Source: Anaerostipes sp.
GTDB taxonomy: Bacteria > Bacillota > Clostridia > Lachnospirales > Lachnospiraceae
Length of the DNA: 64,000 nt
Direction of reading: 5' to 3'
Assembly: GCA_028697725.1 (NCBI GenBank)
Contig: JAQVEG010000007.1
Span: 20,556-84,555 of the forward strand
Positions 1 through 8,041 of the stretch are shown piece by piece. A program made the translations under genes and the position numbers. The first letter of the stretch is position 1; the number at the start of each line of letters is the position of its first letter. The notes below the pieces were generated by a model. The model worked only from the letters and a program-made list of their open reading frames with translations. It did no database searches and was not told where the DNA came from.

Positions 1-478
1 TTTGCATAGAGTGCATATATTGGACAAGGTAATAATCTACATAATTGTCTGGAAGGTTGTCATTGCTGACCATAACGCAGGGACGATCTTCTAGTTCAAG
101 GACACGAATATGATTCAAATAATCAATGGATGTGTTTTGATAAATGTTTTTAAGTCTTGCTTGAATACTGTTTTTTGTTTCATATAGTTTTGATATTTCT
201 TTATTAATAACGGTAAGTTCATCTTCTAATAAAGTAGTTGTGTGTTCTAAAGTTCGATTCTGGTCATAGTGACGGATTTGTTCTGTAGAGAAATTAAGAT
301 TTAGTAGCTCACGAATCATCGTAAGTTGTCTTACATCATCCATAGAATAAAATCGATAGTTATTTTCTGTGTTGCGGACTGGATGCAGCAGACCTACTTT
401 CTCGTAATAGCGAATAGAATCTACACCAACGCCAAACAATTTTGATAATTCTCCAATTTGAAAAAATGGTTCATTCAT
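1..478 (-). CDS. MerR-family transcriptional regulator (3' end outside window)
   Basis: About 159 N-terminal residues are visible; the C-terminus lies beyond the window edge. The protein begins MNEPFFQIGELSKLFGVGV and continues with SIRYYEKVGLLHP, the classic MerR winged-helix DNA-binding domain (residues ~5-75), followed by a long coiled-coil dimerisation helix (~80-125) and the beginning of an effector domain. The start is fixed by AAGGAGG eight bases upstream. It is divergent from the amine-catabolism operon and the intergenic DNA holds a MerR-type promoter, so it probably activates that operon on sensing its substrate. The effector cannot be deduced because the sensing domain is cut off. 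Confidence 0.9.
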   Translation of the reverse strand, partial: MNEPFFQIGELSKLFGVGVDSIRYYEKVGLLHPVRNTENNYRFYSMDDVRQLTMIRELLNLNFSTEQIRHYDQNRTLEHTTTLLEDELTVINKEISKLYETKNSIQARLKNIYQNTSIDYLNHIRVLELEDRPCVMVSNDNLPDNYVDYYLVQYMHSMQ

Positions 479-488
479 AAAATCCTCC

Positions 489-519
489 TTGACTCTAGTA
501 TCATACTAGACTATATAGT
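489..519 (+). promoter_or_regulatory. MerR-type promoter with 19-bp spacer and operator
   Basis: A -35 box TTGACT (489-494) and a -10 box TATAGT (514-519) are separated by 19 bp, the overlong spacer typical of MerR-activated promoters. The spacer contains a perfect 8-1-8 palindrome, TCTAGTAT-C-ATACTAGA (494-510), the expected position for a MerR dimer. An alternative -10, TATATA at 512-517, would give a normal 17-bp spacer. It points toward the operon beginning at 619. The role is inferred from geometry. Confidence 0.7.
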
Positions 520-542
520 TAGTTTATCATAAAAACAAGAAA

Positions 543-590
543 GTACAAAGAGGTACGAGCAATTACAAATGCTTGTACCTTTTTTTGTAC
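543..590 (+). terminator. Intrinsic terminator-like hairpin in the operon leader (attenuator candidate)
   Basis: GGTACGAGCA (552-561) pairs with TGCTTGTACC (570-579) over 10 bp with one G-U, followed by seven T residues. Outer GTAC boxes at 543-546 and 587-590 can lengthen the stem. It lies after the predicted transcription start and before the first gene, so it would be transcribed whole in the leader. That placement suggests attenuation or a brake on uninduced transcription. Confidence 0.6.
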
Positions 591-618
591 CTTAATTTAA
601 TATAACAAGGAGGTTCAT

Positions 619-939
619 ATGAGTAGAATTGAGGAACATCCGATCTTGGGAAAGACGGAAGAAAGAAAAGAAGTTACATTTACATACGATGGAAGAAAAA
701 TGAAGGGGTATGAGGGAGAACCCATTGCAACGGCATTAAGAGTTGCAGGGGTTATGATTCACCGATATACAAAAAAGAGACATGAACCAAGAGGCGTTTT
801 TTGTGCCATTGGAAGATGTACAGACTGTGTCATGGTGGTTGATGGAAAGCCCAATATTAGAACCTGCATTACACCGTTAGAAGAAGGAATGATAGTTGAG
901 ACACAGTATGGTGCAAAGGCAAAAGAGGAGGCGAAGTAA
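619..939 (+). CDS. (2Fe-2S) ferredoxin-like small subunit of an amine/amino-acid dehydrogenase
   Basis: This 106-residue protein has a plant-type [2Fe-2S] motif with Cys62, Cys67, Cys70 and a fourth at Cys83. This matches the small subunit of HcnA (hydrogen cyanide synthase), D-hydroxyproline dehydrogenase gamma and opine oxidase complexes. In such complexes it passes electrons from the flavin subunits. AAGGAGG lies just upstream of the start, and the next gene begins three bases after the stop, so the two are translationally linked. It is the first gene behind the MerR-type promoter. The family assignment is firm; the substrate of the complex is unknown. Confidence 0.85.
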   Translation: MSRIEEHPILGKTEERKEVTFTYDGRKMKGYEGEPIATALRVAGVMIHRYTKKRHEPRGVFCAIGRCTDCVMVVDGKPNIRTCITPLEEGMIVETQYGAKAKEEAK

Positions 940-941
940 GC

Positions 942-2525
942 ATGAAACGATATGATTTGATTGTAATAGGAGCAGGGCCGGCTGGATTGTCAGCAGCCAT
1001 TGAAGGTGCAAAAAATGGATTGCATCCCATTGTGTTTGATGAGAATGCAAAACCAGGGGGACAGTTATTTAAACAGATTCATAAGTTTTTTGGGTCCAAA
1101 GAGCATAAGGCTAAAGTCAGAGGATTTAAAATTGGAGAGGAATTGCTGGAAGAAGCAAAGAAATATGGAGTGAAAGTTGTATTAAATGCAACCGTTATTG
1201 GACTTTATGAAGAAAAAGAAATTACGGTTCGAGTTGGAGATAAAGTAAAACATTTCAAAGGAGACAGCATTTTAGTTGCCACAGGAGCCAGCGAAAATAT
1301 GGTCACATTTAAAGGATGGACAAAACCAGGGGTTATAGGTGCAGGAGCGGCACAGACAATGATGAATTTACATCATATTCAGCCAGGGAAAAAGATTTTA
1401 ATGCTTGGAACTGGAAATGTGGGATTGGTTGTTAGTTATCAATTGTTACAGGCAGGATGTGAAGTGGTTGCATTAGTAGATGCAGCACCGAGAATCGGAG
1501 GCTATGGAGTTCACGCAGCAAAAGTATCAAGATGCGGTGTTCCATTTTATTTATCTCATACAATTATAGAAGCAGAAGGAAAAGAAGAAGTGACAGGAGT
1601 TACCATTGGTGAAGTGGGGCCAGACTGGAAGGTAAAACCAGGAAGTGAAAAACATTTTGATGTGGATACCATCTGTTTAGCTGTTGGACTTTCTCCTATG
1701 TCACAGCTTCTTAAACAGACAGGATGTGAAATGGAAGATACCAAAGGTGGATATGTTCCAGTATGTGATGAAAAAGGAGCAACGTCTATTCCTGGAATTT
1801 ATGCAGCAGGAGATGTATCTGGAATTGAGGAAGCAAGTTCTGCAATGATTGGTGGACGAATTGCAGGAATTGTGATTTCCAATTATCTTGGATATTTAGA
1901 AGATGAGACAATGAACCAGCAAATTGAAGATTTAGAAAAAGCATTAAACAGTTTAAGAAAAGGAATGTTTGCTCCAGAAAATCGTGGGAAACTTGTGACG
2001 AAGACAGAGGAAGACTTAGATGTTTCAATGAATCTGTTAGAAAAGGGATTTGTTGCTGAGGATGAAATTGAACGTTATCCAGGGGTAAAGCATATGGTAG
2101 GTGTTCATCCAGTGATGGAATGTACACAGAATATTCCATGTAATCCATGCCAAGATGCCTGTCCCAAAGGATGTATTTCTATTGGGGAGAATATAACCTC
2201 TTTGCCAGTGGTAAAAATGGATACAACGTGTATTGGATGTGGAATGTGTGTTGCATCTTGTTCTGGTCAGGCTATTTTCTTAGTAAATCAAGAAGATAAA
2301 CCGGGATTTGGAACGGTAACATTACCTTATGAATTCTATCCACTGCCTGAAAAAGGACAAAAAGGAATTGCATTGGGTCGAAATGGGGAAAAAGTATGTG
2401 AGGCAGAGGTGGTAGAAGTAAGGACTTCAAAAGCATTTGACCATACTAGCTTACTTACCATGAGAGTTCCAAAGGAAATGACAGGGAAGGCAAGATTTTT
2501 TACTACAGAGGAGAAGGAGGCATAA
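942..2525 (+). CDS. FAD-dependent dehydrogenase subunit with two Fe-S cluster motifs (HcnB-like)
   Basis: The 527-residue protein opens with a dinucleotide fold (VIGAGPAGLSAA, residues ~7-20) and has a second nucleotide-binding motif, MLGTGNVGLVV, near residue 155. It thus belongs to the pyridine-nucleotide-disulfide oxidoreductase group that includes HcnB and the alpha subunits of hydroxyproline and opine dehydrogenases. The C-terminal third adds cysteine clusters CNPCQDACPKGC and CIGCGMCVASC, which look like two [4Fe-4S] sites and make it longer than simple HcnB proteins. The BFD-type [2Fe-2S] domain often fused to HcnB is a separate gene here, immediately downstream. It probably relays electrons from the catalytic flavin subunit to a cytoplasmic carrier. 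Confidence 0.88.
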   Translation: MKRYDLIVIGAGPAGLSAAIEGAKNGLHPIVFDENAKPGGQLFKQIHKFFGSKEHKAKVRGFKIGEELLEEAKKYGVKVVLNATVIGLYEEKEITVRVGDKVKHFKGDSILVATGASENMVTFKGWTKPGVIGAGAAQTMMNLHHIQPGKKILMLGTGNVGLVVSYQLLQAGCEVVALVDAAPRIGGYGVHAAKVSRCGVPFYLSHTIIEAEGKEEVTGVTIGEVGPDWKVKPGSEKHFDVDTICLAVGLSPMSQLLKQTGCEMEDTKGGYVPVCDEKGATSIPGIYAAGDVSGIEEASSAMIGGRIAGIVISNYLGYLEDETMNQQIEDLEKALNSLRKGMFAPENRGKLVTKTEEDLDVSMNLLEKGFVAEDEIERYPGVKHMVGVHPVMECTQNIPCNPCQDACPKGCISIGENITSLPVVKMDTTCIGCGMCVASCSGQAIFLVNQEDKPGFGTVTLPYEFYPLPEKGQKGIALGRNGEKVCEAEVVEVRTSKAFDHTSLLTMRVPKEMTGKARFFTTEEKEA

Positions 2526-2526
2526 C

Positions 2527-2856
2527 ATGGTAGATATTCAAGAGAAATTAAAGGAAATTGGGCCGTATATTCCGGCATCAGATGACGATATGCTCATTTG
2601 CAGATGTGAGGAAGTAACGAAAGGAGAAATTAGAATGGCAATTCACGCAGGAATGTTGACCATTGAGGAAATTAGAAGATTTCTTCGGAGTGGAATGGGT
2701 CTTTGCCAAGGACAGACTTGTGGAAAGCTAGTAAAGAGCATTGTAGCACGAGAGTTAAAGATTGATCCAAAAGAAATTGAGCCAGCAGTTTCAAGAGCAC
2801 CTATGAGACCGATGGAAATGCGGGTACTTGCAAGAGATGGAGGTGAATGCCGATGA
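2527..2856 (+). CDS. BFD-like [2Fe-2S]-binding protein
   Basis: The 109-residue protein carries the bacterioferritin-associated-ferredoxin-like pattern: ICRCEEV (C-x-C) near residue 27 and LCQGQTCGKLV (C-x4-C) near residue 60. It lies between the two flavoprotein genes, one base after the preceding stop and overlapping the next start. In related complexes this domain is fused to the HcnB-like subunit, so it should form the Fe-S bridge of the same enzyme. Its separation into a free-standing gene is the only unusual point. Confidence 0.85.
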   Translation: MVDIQEKLKEIGPYIPASDDDMLICRCEEVTKGEIRMAIHAGMLTIEEIRRFLRSGMGLCQGQTCGKLVKSIVARELKIDPKEIEPAVSRAPMRPMEMRVLARDGGECR

Positions 2857-3989
2857 AAAAGAATGCAGAAGTTGTGATTATCGGTGGTGGAGTTGTTGGA
2901 TGTGCAACGGCTTATTATTTAGCAAAACGAGGAATTAAAGATGTTATTGTACTTGAATCAAGTGATAGTATTGGACATGGTGGATCTTCAAGAAATGGTG
3001 GCGGTGTTCGCCAGTCTGGAAGAGATGTAAGAGAACTTCCATATGCAATCTATGCAGTAGAAAATATGTGGCCAACCTTATCAGAAGAATTAGGAGTGGA
3101 TGTAGAATATTATCAAAAGGGAAACTTAAGACTTGGAAAGACAGAAGCTCATTTAGATAAATTAAATAACTTAGCCTCCAATGCAAGAGCCTTAGGACTA
3201 GATATGAATGTAATTGATGGAAAGGAAGTCAAAGAAATTTGTCCATATTTGTCGGATGAAATTATTGGAGCCAGTTGGTGTCCAACGGATGGACATGCAA
3301 ATCCAATGTTGACTACGTTGGCTTACTATAAACGGGCATTAGAATTAGGGGTTCGCTTCTATACAAAAGCAAAGGTAAATGCTTTAAAGAAAATAAAAGG
3401 AAAAGTAAGACAGATTATTATGGAAGATGGGGAAGTCTTGGAGGGAGAAACCATTATTGTGGCAGCAGGATATGAAAGTCGTTATATCACAAGAACCATA
3501 GGAATTGATATCCCAATGACAAGATATTTTGAAGAAGCACTAGTGACAGAATTACAGCCTCATATGTTTGATATTATGCTGGGAACGGCAGATGCAGATT
3601 TTTATGGACATCAAGCACAGCATGGTTCCTTTGTATTTGGATCTGAATCAGGATTGGAAGATGCAATAGATATGTCTCCACAGGAATTAAGAACCAACTC
3701 CTTGACAGTTTCTGCTGGATGCCGAGCCATTATGGGATACATCCCAAGACTAGCAGATGCAAAAATCGTAAGAACTTGGGGTGGATGGCTAGATGACTGT
3801 TACGATGGAGTGCCAGTTATTAGTAAGGTGGAAGAGGCACCGGGACTAATTATTGCCTGTGGATTTACAGGACATGGATTTGGGACAGCACCGTCTGTTG
3901 GATTGATGTTATCACAAATGACAGCAGGAGAAGATACTATTGTTGACATTTCTTCATTAAATTACAACCGCTTTAAAAGCATGAGATAG
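2853..3989 (+). CDS. FAD-dependent amino-acid/amine dehydrogenase, catalytic subunit (DAO/HcnC-like)
   Basis: The protein (378 residues) begins with VVIIGGGVVGCATAYYLAKRG, the FAD-binding Rossmann motif of the D-amino-acid oxidase / glycine oxidase / sarcosine oxidase superfamily, and keeps the family's C-terminal GFTGHGFGTAPSVG motif. Length fits HcnC and hydroxyproline dehydrogenase beta subunits. ATG 2853 is preferred over ATG 2847 because GGAGG lies 9 bases before it and only 3 before the other. This subunit should oxidise the C-N bond of the substrate and pass electrons to the Fe-S/FAD partners encoded just upstream. The substrate could be a D-amino acid, imino acid, opine or methylated amine. 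Confidence 0.87.
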   Translation: MKKNAEVVIIGGGVVGCATAYYLAKRGIKDVIVLESSDSIGHGGSSRNGGGVRQSGRDVRELPYAIYAVENMWPTLSEELGVDVEYYQKGNLRLGKTEAHLDKLNNLASNARALGLDMNVIDGKEVKEICPYLSDEIIGASWCPTDGHANPMLTTLAYYKRALELGVRFYTKAKVNALKKIKGKVRQIIMEDGEVLEGETIIVAAGYESRYITRTIGIDIPMTRYFEEALVTELQPHMFDIMLGTADADFYGHQAQHGSFVFGSESGLEDAIDMSPQELRTNSLTVSAGCRAIMGYIPRLADAKIVRTWGGWLDDCYDGVPVISKVEEAPGLIIACGFTGHGFGTAPSVGLMLSQMTAGEDTIVDISSLNYNRFKSMR

Positions 3990-3997
3990 GAGGTCTT

Positions 3998-5155
3998 ATG
4001 AATTCATTTGAATTTTTTACACCAACCAAAGTTATCTTTGGACGGGGAAGTATTGAAAATATAAGAGAAGAAGCCAAGAAACTTGGAAAAAAAGGATTGG
4101 TTGTCACAGACAAAGGTATGATGAAATGTGGTCTGGCAGAAAAGGTGATTACATATTTGGAAAAAGAAAATGTTGATTTTCTTGTGTGGTCAGAAATTGT
4201 TCCAAATCCAAGAGATGTTGATATCGAAAAAGGTGCAGCATATGCAATGGAACAAAATATAGATTATTTGATTGCTGTTGGCGGAGGGTCTTCTATGGAT
4301 ACTGCAAAAGCCATGGGAGCATTGATGACCAATGGAGGAAAGTGTGAAAACTGGTATGAAGGAAATTTAGAACAACCCATTGCACCGTTGATTTGTATCC
4401 CAACCACTTGTGGAACTGGCAGTGAGGTAACCCATGAGTCTATTGTAAATAATACAAAAACATTGGAGAAAGACTGTATCTGGGGGCCAATGGTCAATGT
4501 ACGAGTTGCGATTTTAGATTCGGAGATGTTAGATTACTTGCCTGGGAAGATTCTTTCTTCGACGGGAATGGATGCACTAACACATGCGGTGGAGGCCTAT
4601 GTATGTAAAGCAGCAAGTCCCCTTACGGATGCCATTGCAAAGAAAGCCATTGAAATGATTGGAAAGAATATTAGAGAGGCTGTACAACAGCATACACCAG
4701 AAGCATTGGATGAAATGATGGCGGCATCCACCATGGCAGGAATGGCCTTTGGAAATTCAGATGTAGCCTGTGTTCATTCCATTTCAGAAGCCTTAGGTGG
4801 TCTTTATGACATTGCACATGGAGTTGCCAACGCAATGATGTTGGCACCCGTTTCTAGATTTAGTGTAAAAGGTGCACCAGAAAAATACGCCAAAGTGGCA
4901 GAGTGTCTGGGTGTGGATGTGCAAGGAAAGTCAACACTAGAAGCTGCCAATGCAGGAATTGATGTTATGCAGAAACTTGCAGATGAATTTCAAATTCCTC
5001 ATTTCCATGAGCTGGAAGTGGTAAATCCAAGAGATTTTGATCGTTTAGCTGAGACAGCAGCAAATGCAGATGAAACGGAAGATAATCCTATAGTGATGAC
5101 CAAAGAAGACTTTATAGAACTATTCAAAAAATTATATGAAAATAAAGAAATCTAG
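3998..5155 (+). CDS. Iron-containing alcohol dehydrogenase
   Basis: This 385-residue group III alcohol dehydrogenase shows the NAD-binding GGGSSMDTAKA (residues ~96-106), GTGSEVTHESI (~140), and the metal-binding stretches DALTHAVEAY and HSISEALGGLYDIAHG with the expected Asp and His ligands. Such enzymes interconvert aldehydes and alcohols with NAD(P)H. It starts eight bases after the dehydrogenase catalytic subunit gene, with GGAGG before the ATG, so it probably reduces or oxidises an aldehyde or semialdehyde produced after deamination. A strong terminator-like hairpin follows. A second, less similar Fe-ADH occurs at 39.7 kb. Confidence 0.9.
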   Translation: MNSFEFFTPTKVIFGRGSIENIREEAKKLGKKGLVVTDKGMMKCGLAEKVITYLEKENVDFLVWSEIVPNPRDVDIEKGAAYAMEQNIDYLIAVGGGSSMDTAKAMGALMTNGGKCENWYEGNLEQPIAPLICIPTTCGTGSEVTHESIVNNTKTLEKDCIWGPMVNVRVAILDSEMLDYLPGKILSSTGMDALTHAVEAYVCKAASPLTDAIAKKAIEMIGKNIREAVQQHTPEALDEMMAASTMAGMAFGNSDVACVHSISEALGGLYDIAHGVANAMMLAPVSRFSVKGAPEKYAKVAECLGVDVQGKSTLEAANAGIDVMQKLADEFQIPHFHELEVVNPRDFDRLAETAANADETEDNPIVMTKEDFIELFKKLYENKEI

Positions 5156-5193
5156 TGACAAATTTTTATAAAAATGTTAGCATAAATAATGAT

Positions 5194-5240
5194 AAGACAA
5201 AGGCGTCTGAATGATAGATTCAGGGGTCTTTGTCTTTTTT
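5194..5240 (+). terminator. Intrinsic terminator or internal attenuator
   Basis: AAGACAAAG pairs with CTTTGTCTT, and inside it CTGAAT pairs with ATTCAG, followed by six T residues. It lies between the Fe-ADH and cyclodeaminase-like genes, whose ribosome site begins only about 9 bases after the T-run. It may end the first transcript segment or modulate read-through. Confidence 0.75.
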
Positions 5241-5259
5241 AGTTTTAAAGGAGGATAAA

Positions 5260-6447
5260 ATGACAAGCTCAATTGAAAAAGAAACCTTAAAAAATATTGA
5301 ATCAGGAACGTTACGTTTTTTATATTTAGATGAAGAAGATATGATAGAAGCAGGTGTCTTAGACGCTAAAAAATGTGTAGACGTCATGGAAGAAACCATG
5401 GGGCTCCTTGAAGATGGAGATTTTTTAATGGGTGGGCCGGATCACAATGCCCATGGGTTAATGCTTGATTTTCCTAAGAAATCAAAAATTGAAAACTTCC
5501 CATTAAATGACAGCAGAGATCGAAGATTTATTGCAATGCCAGCTTACCTTGGTGGAAGATTTCATATTGCAGGGGAAAAGTGGTATGGATCCAATGGACG
5601 AAATCGTGCCAAAGGTATTCCTCGTTCTATTTTAATGGCAATGTTAAATGATGTAGAAACGGGAGCACCCCTTGCGTTTATGTCAGCCAATTTATTAAGT
5701 TCCATGAGAACAGGTGCTATGCCAGGACTTGCAGCAAAATTACTTGCAAGGAAAGAATCTAAAGTTATTGCAGTTATTGGACCAGGTGCAATTAGTAAAT
5801 CTTGTTTTGCAGCAATTATGACAAGTAGTAAAAATGTAGATACAGTTAAAATCAAAGGAAGTTCACCAACGTCAAAAAGTGCAGTGGCAATGAAGAAATA
5901 TATTGAAAAACACTTTTCTCAAATTAAACATATTACCATTTGTGAGACGTTAGAGGAAGCAATTCAGGGAACGGATATAGTGACGGAAGCTGTTTCCTGT
6001 CGAGAAGGGGAGTGGCCATTTTACAAGAAAGAATGGTTTAAACCTGGAGCATTGATAATCTCAGCCAGTGTGTTTAACATGGATAAGAAAGAATTAGTTG
6101 GTATTAGAAAGATTGTAGATAATTTTCAAATGTATGATGACTATGCAGAGGAAGATGGAGAAGGATACGATGAAAATGGAATGCGAAATGCCACAGGATG
6201 TATGGGAGAAGAATTTGCATATATGGTGAGAGATGGCTTGATTGAAAGAGATACCATTGACTCTTTGGGAGAAATCATTCGCGGGAAAAAGACAGGGCGA
6301 AAATCGGAGGACGAGGTCATTTTAGTTGCCATTGAGGGAATGCCAATTGAGGATGTTGCCTGGGGATATGAATGTTACAAAACAGCATTGAAAGAAGGAA
6401 TTGGACAAAAACTAAAAGTGTGGAATCATTCCAATAAAGATATTTAA
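5260..6447 (+). CDS. Ornithine cyclodeaminase / mu-crystallin family protein
   Basis: The 395-residue protein has the OCD/mu-crystallin layout, with VIAVIGPGAISKSCFAAI as the NAD-binding loop in the middle and an upstream RSILMAMLNDVETGAPLAFM segment. Family members include ornithine cyclodeaminase, alanine dehydrogenase of the archaeal type, ketimine reductases and proteins named tyramine oxidase subunit B. It is somewhat longer than typical OCD (~330). The start has AAAGGAGG at proper spacing. In this operon, next to an imine-forming flavin dehydrogenase, a role in reducing or cyclising an imino/keto intermediate is plausible but not proven. Confidence 0.82.
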   Translation: MTSSIEKETLKNIESGTLRFLYLDEEDMIEAGVLDAKKCVDVMEETMGLLEDGDFLMGGPDHNAHGLMLDFPKKSKIENFPLNDSRDRRFIAMPAYLGGRFHIAGEKWYGSNGRNRAKGIPRSILMAMLNDVETGAPLAFMSANLLSSMRTGAMPGLAAKLLARKESKVIAVIGPGAISKSCFAAIMTSSKNVDTVKIKGSSPTSKSAVAMKKYIEKHFSQIKHITICETLEEAIQGTDIVTEAVSCREGEWPFYKKEWFKPGALIISASVFNMDKKELVGIRKIVDNFQMYDDYAEEDGEGYDENGMRNATGCMGEEFAYMVRDGLIERDTIDSLGEIIRGKKTGRKSEDEVILVAIEGMPIEDVAWGYECYKTALKEGIGQKLKVWNHSNKDI

Positions 6448-6459
6448 AGAGTGTATAAC

Positions 6460-6495
6460 AAAGACGTTAGACGGAAAGGGACCGCTGACGTCTTT
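6460..6495 (+). promoter_or_regulatory. Intergenic stem-loop
   Basis: AAAGACGTTAG-A-CGG can pair with CCGCTGACGTCTTT, leaving one bulged base and a short loop. There is no full T-run, so it is a weak terminator or an mRNA-stabilising/processing hairpin. It sits between the cyclodeaminase-like and antiporter genes and resembles in position the hairpins ahead of the first gene and of the cyclodeaminase-like gene. Confidence 0.5.
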
Positions 6496-6517
6496 ATTCA
6501 TGAAGGAGGATGAAAAT

Positions 6518-8029
6518 ATGGGAGAAAAAAGTATCATAAGGCGAATTGCATATGGGATGAATCCAAGGCATATTGATAAGAAAATGGTAAAGTTATGGAC
6601 ATTTTGGATTATATTTAATGTGATTTTATTTTGCATTCCAAAGGGTATGATTCAAAATAGTATTTGGATTTTAGTGCCACTTGCTGGACTATTTATATAT
6701 GCCTTAGTGACAAAGGATGTAATCCAGAGTATGCTCATGGGAACTTTTTCTATGTATATACTTTGGTATAAATTAGGTGCAGTAGGAGGATTTTTTAAGG
6801 ATTTATTGGTAGTTCTTTCAGATGAAGAAAATATTATTATGTATATGTCATTTTTCTTATGTGGAGGCATTATCATTGCACTAAAGCGAAGTGGAAGCAC
6901 CAAGGCATTTTCTGATTTTATTACTTCAAAGTTTGGAAAAAGTGAAAAGCTGATTTTAAGCACATCAGGAATTTATGCAGGAATTATGTCTATTGATGAT
7001 TATGTATCAGCCTTAACAGCAGGGGCATCATTTTCACCATTGATTGATGTGATTAAAAAGCCAAGAGTAGCACTTGCATATGTAATTAGAACCTTTAGTA
7101 TCTGTGTATCTGCTATGCTGCCTTTTGGAGCTTGGGGATATTTTATTATTTTTCAAATTGCAGGTGCAAAAAATATTGGGAGCAGGGCACAGGCAACCAC
7201 ATTGTTTTTACATTCTGTTCCCTTTATGTTTTATGCCATTGTAGCCTGTGTGCTGGCATTGTTATTTTCCATGGGATTAATTCCTAAAATAGGTCCAATG
7301 AAAAAAGCCTATGAAATGATAAAAAAGGAAGGAAAACAAATGGGGGATTTAACAGATGGGTCTGATGAGGAAGAAAAAGACTTTGATGATGAAGATCCAA
7401 GAAAACAAAATGTCAGTGTGCTAAATCTGGTAATTCCAATGGTTGTTATTGTGACTGCATTAATTGCTACAGGACTTGACTGTTTCCTTGCATTTGGAAT
7501 TGCAGCTCTTGTAACTGGGGTGTTATATATACTTCAGGGAATTTTCACCATTGGAGAATATGTGCAGTGCATTGTAGATGGATTTATTGACATGGTGGAT
7601 ATGGTCATTATATTGATGATTGGTTACACTATGCAGGAGGTTATGTATGCCATGGGAATGGAAGGATTCGTAAAGGCTGTCTGCGGAGCCGTTCCAATTG
7701 TTAGTCTCCTTCCGGTTTTATTCTTTGTATTCTTTAGCTGTTCAGAATATTTATACAGTTTAAATTACACACTATATCAAATTGCAATTCCAGTATTGTT
7801 AGTGGTATTGCCAGGACTTGGAGCAAACATACCTCTTTGTTTAGGAGCAGTTATTTCTGCAGGATTATTCGGAGCAAATGCATGTGTAGTCTCTGACTTA
7901 GGCGTGATTTCAGCCAGGGCATGTCGTGTAAAAATATATGATCAATATAGGACATCCCAGCCCTATGTATTAATTGCAGGAGTGATTTCAGCTATTTTGT
8001 ATCTCGTTGTTGGCATAGCAATAGGTTAG
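6518..8029 (+). CDS. NhaC-like Na+/H+ antiporter family membrane protein
   Basis: The 503-residue polytopic protein has about 11-12 hydrophobic segments and a charged cytoplasmic loop in the middle (GSDEEEKDFDDEDPRKQ). The pattern fits the NhaC / YfcC-like ion transporter superfamily, which includes Na+/H+ antiporters and some amino acid antiporters. ATG 6518 has AAGGAGG at good distance, whereas ATG 6500 lies before it. It sits between the cyclodeaminase-like gene and the Pot-type ABC genes, so it may exchange the substrate or a product such as an organic cation for Na+ or H+. The true substrate is unknown. Confidence 0.75.
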   Translation: MGEKSIIRRIAYGMNPRHIDKKMVKLWTFWIIFNVILFCIPKGMIQNSIWILVPLAGLFIYALVTKDVIQSMLMGTFSMYILWYKLGAVGGFFKDLLVVLSDEENIIMYMSFFLCGGIIIALKRSGSTKAFSDFITSKFGKSEKLILSTSGIYAGIMSIDDYVSALTAGASFSPLIDVIKKPRVALAYVIRTFSICVSAMLPFGAWGYFIIFQIAGAKNIGSRAQATTLFLHSVPFMFYAIVACVLALLFSMGLIPKIGPMKKAYEMIKKEGKQMGDLTDGSDEEEKDFDDEDPRKQNVSVLNLVIPMVVIVTALIATGLDCFLAFGIAALVTGVLYILQGIFTIGEYVQCIVDGFIDMVDMVIILMIGYTMQEVMYAMGMEGFVKAVCGAVPIVSLLPVLFFVFFSCSEYLYSLNYTLYQIAIPVLLVVLPGLGANIPLCLGAVISAGLFGANACVVSDLGVISARACRVKIYDQYRTSQPYVLIAGVISAILYLVVGIAIG

Positions 8030-8041
8030 GAGAAAAGAGAC

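Noticed and set aside
1786..2148. Long open frame opposite the FAD dehydrogenase gene
   Set aside because: It is a shadow of the sense gene, with no ribosome site and Leu/Phe-rich nonsense composition; many similar antisense frames were left out.
619..3989. Naming the operon as hydrogen cyanide synthase
   Set aside because: The subunits share folds with HcnABC, but the stand-alone BFD protein, Fe-ADH, OCD-like protein and Pot importer point to catabolism of another substrate.
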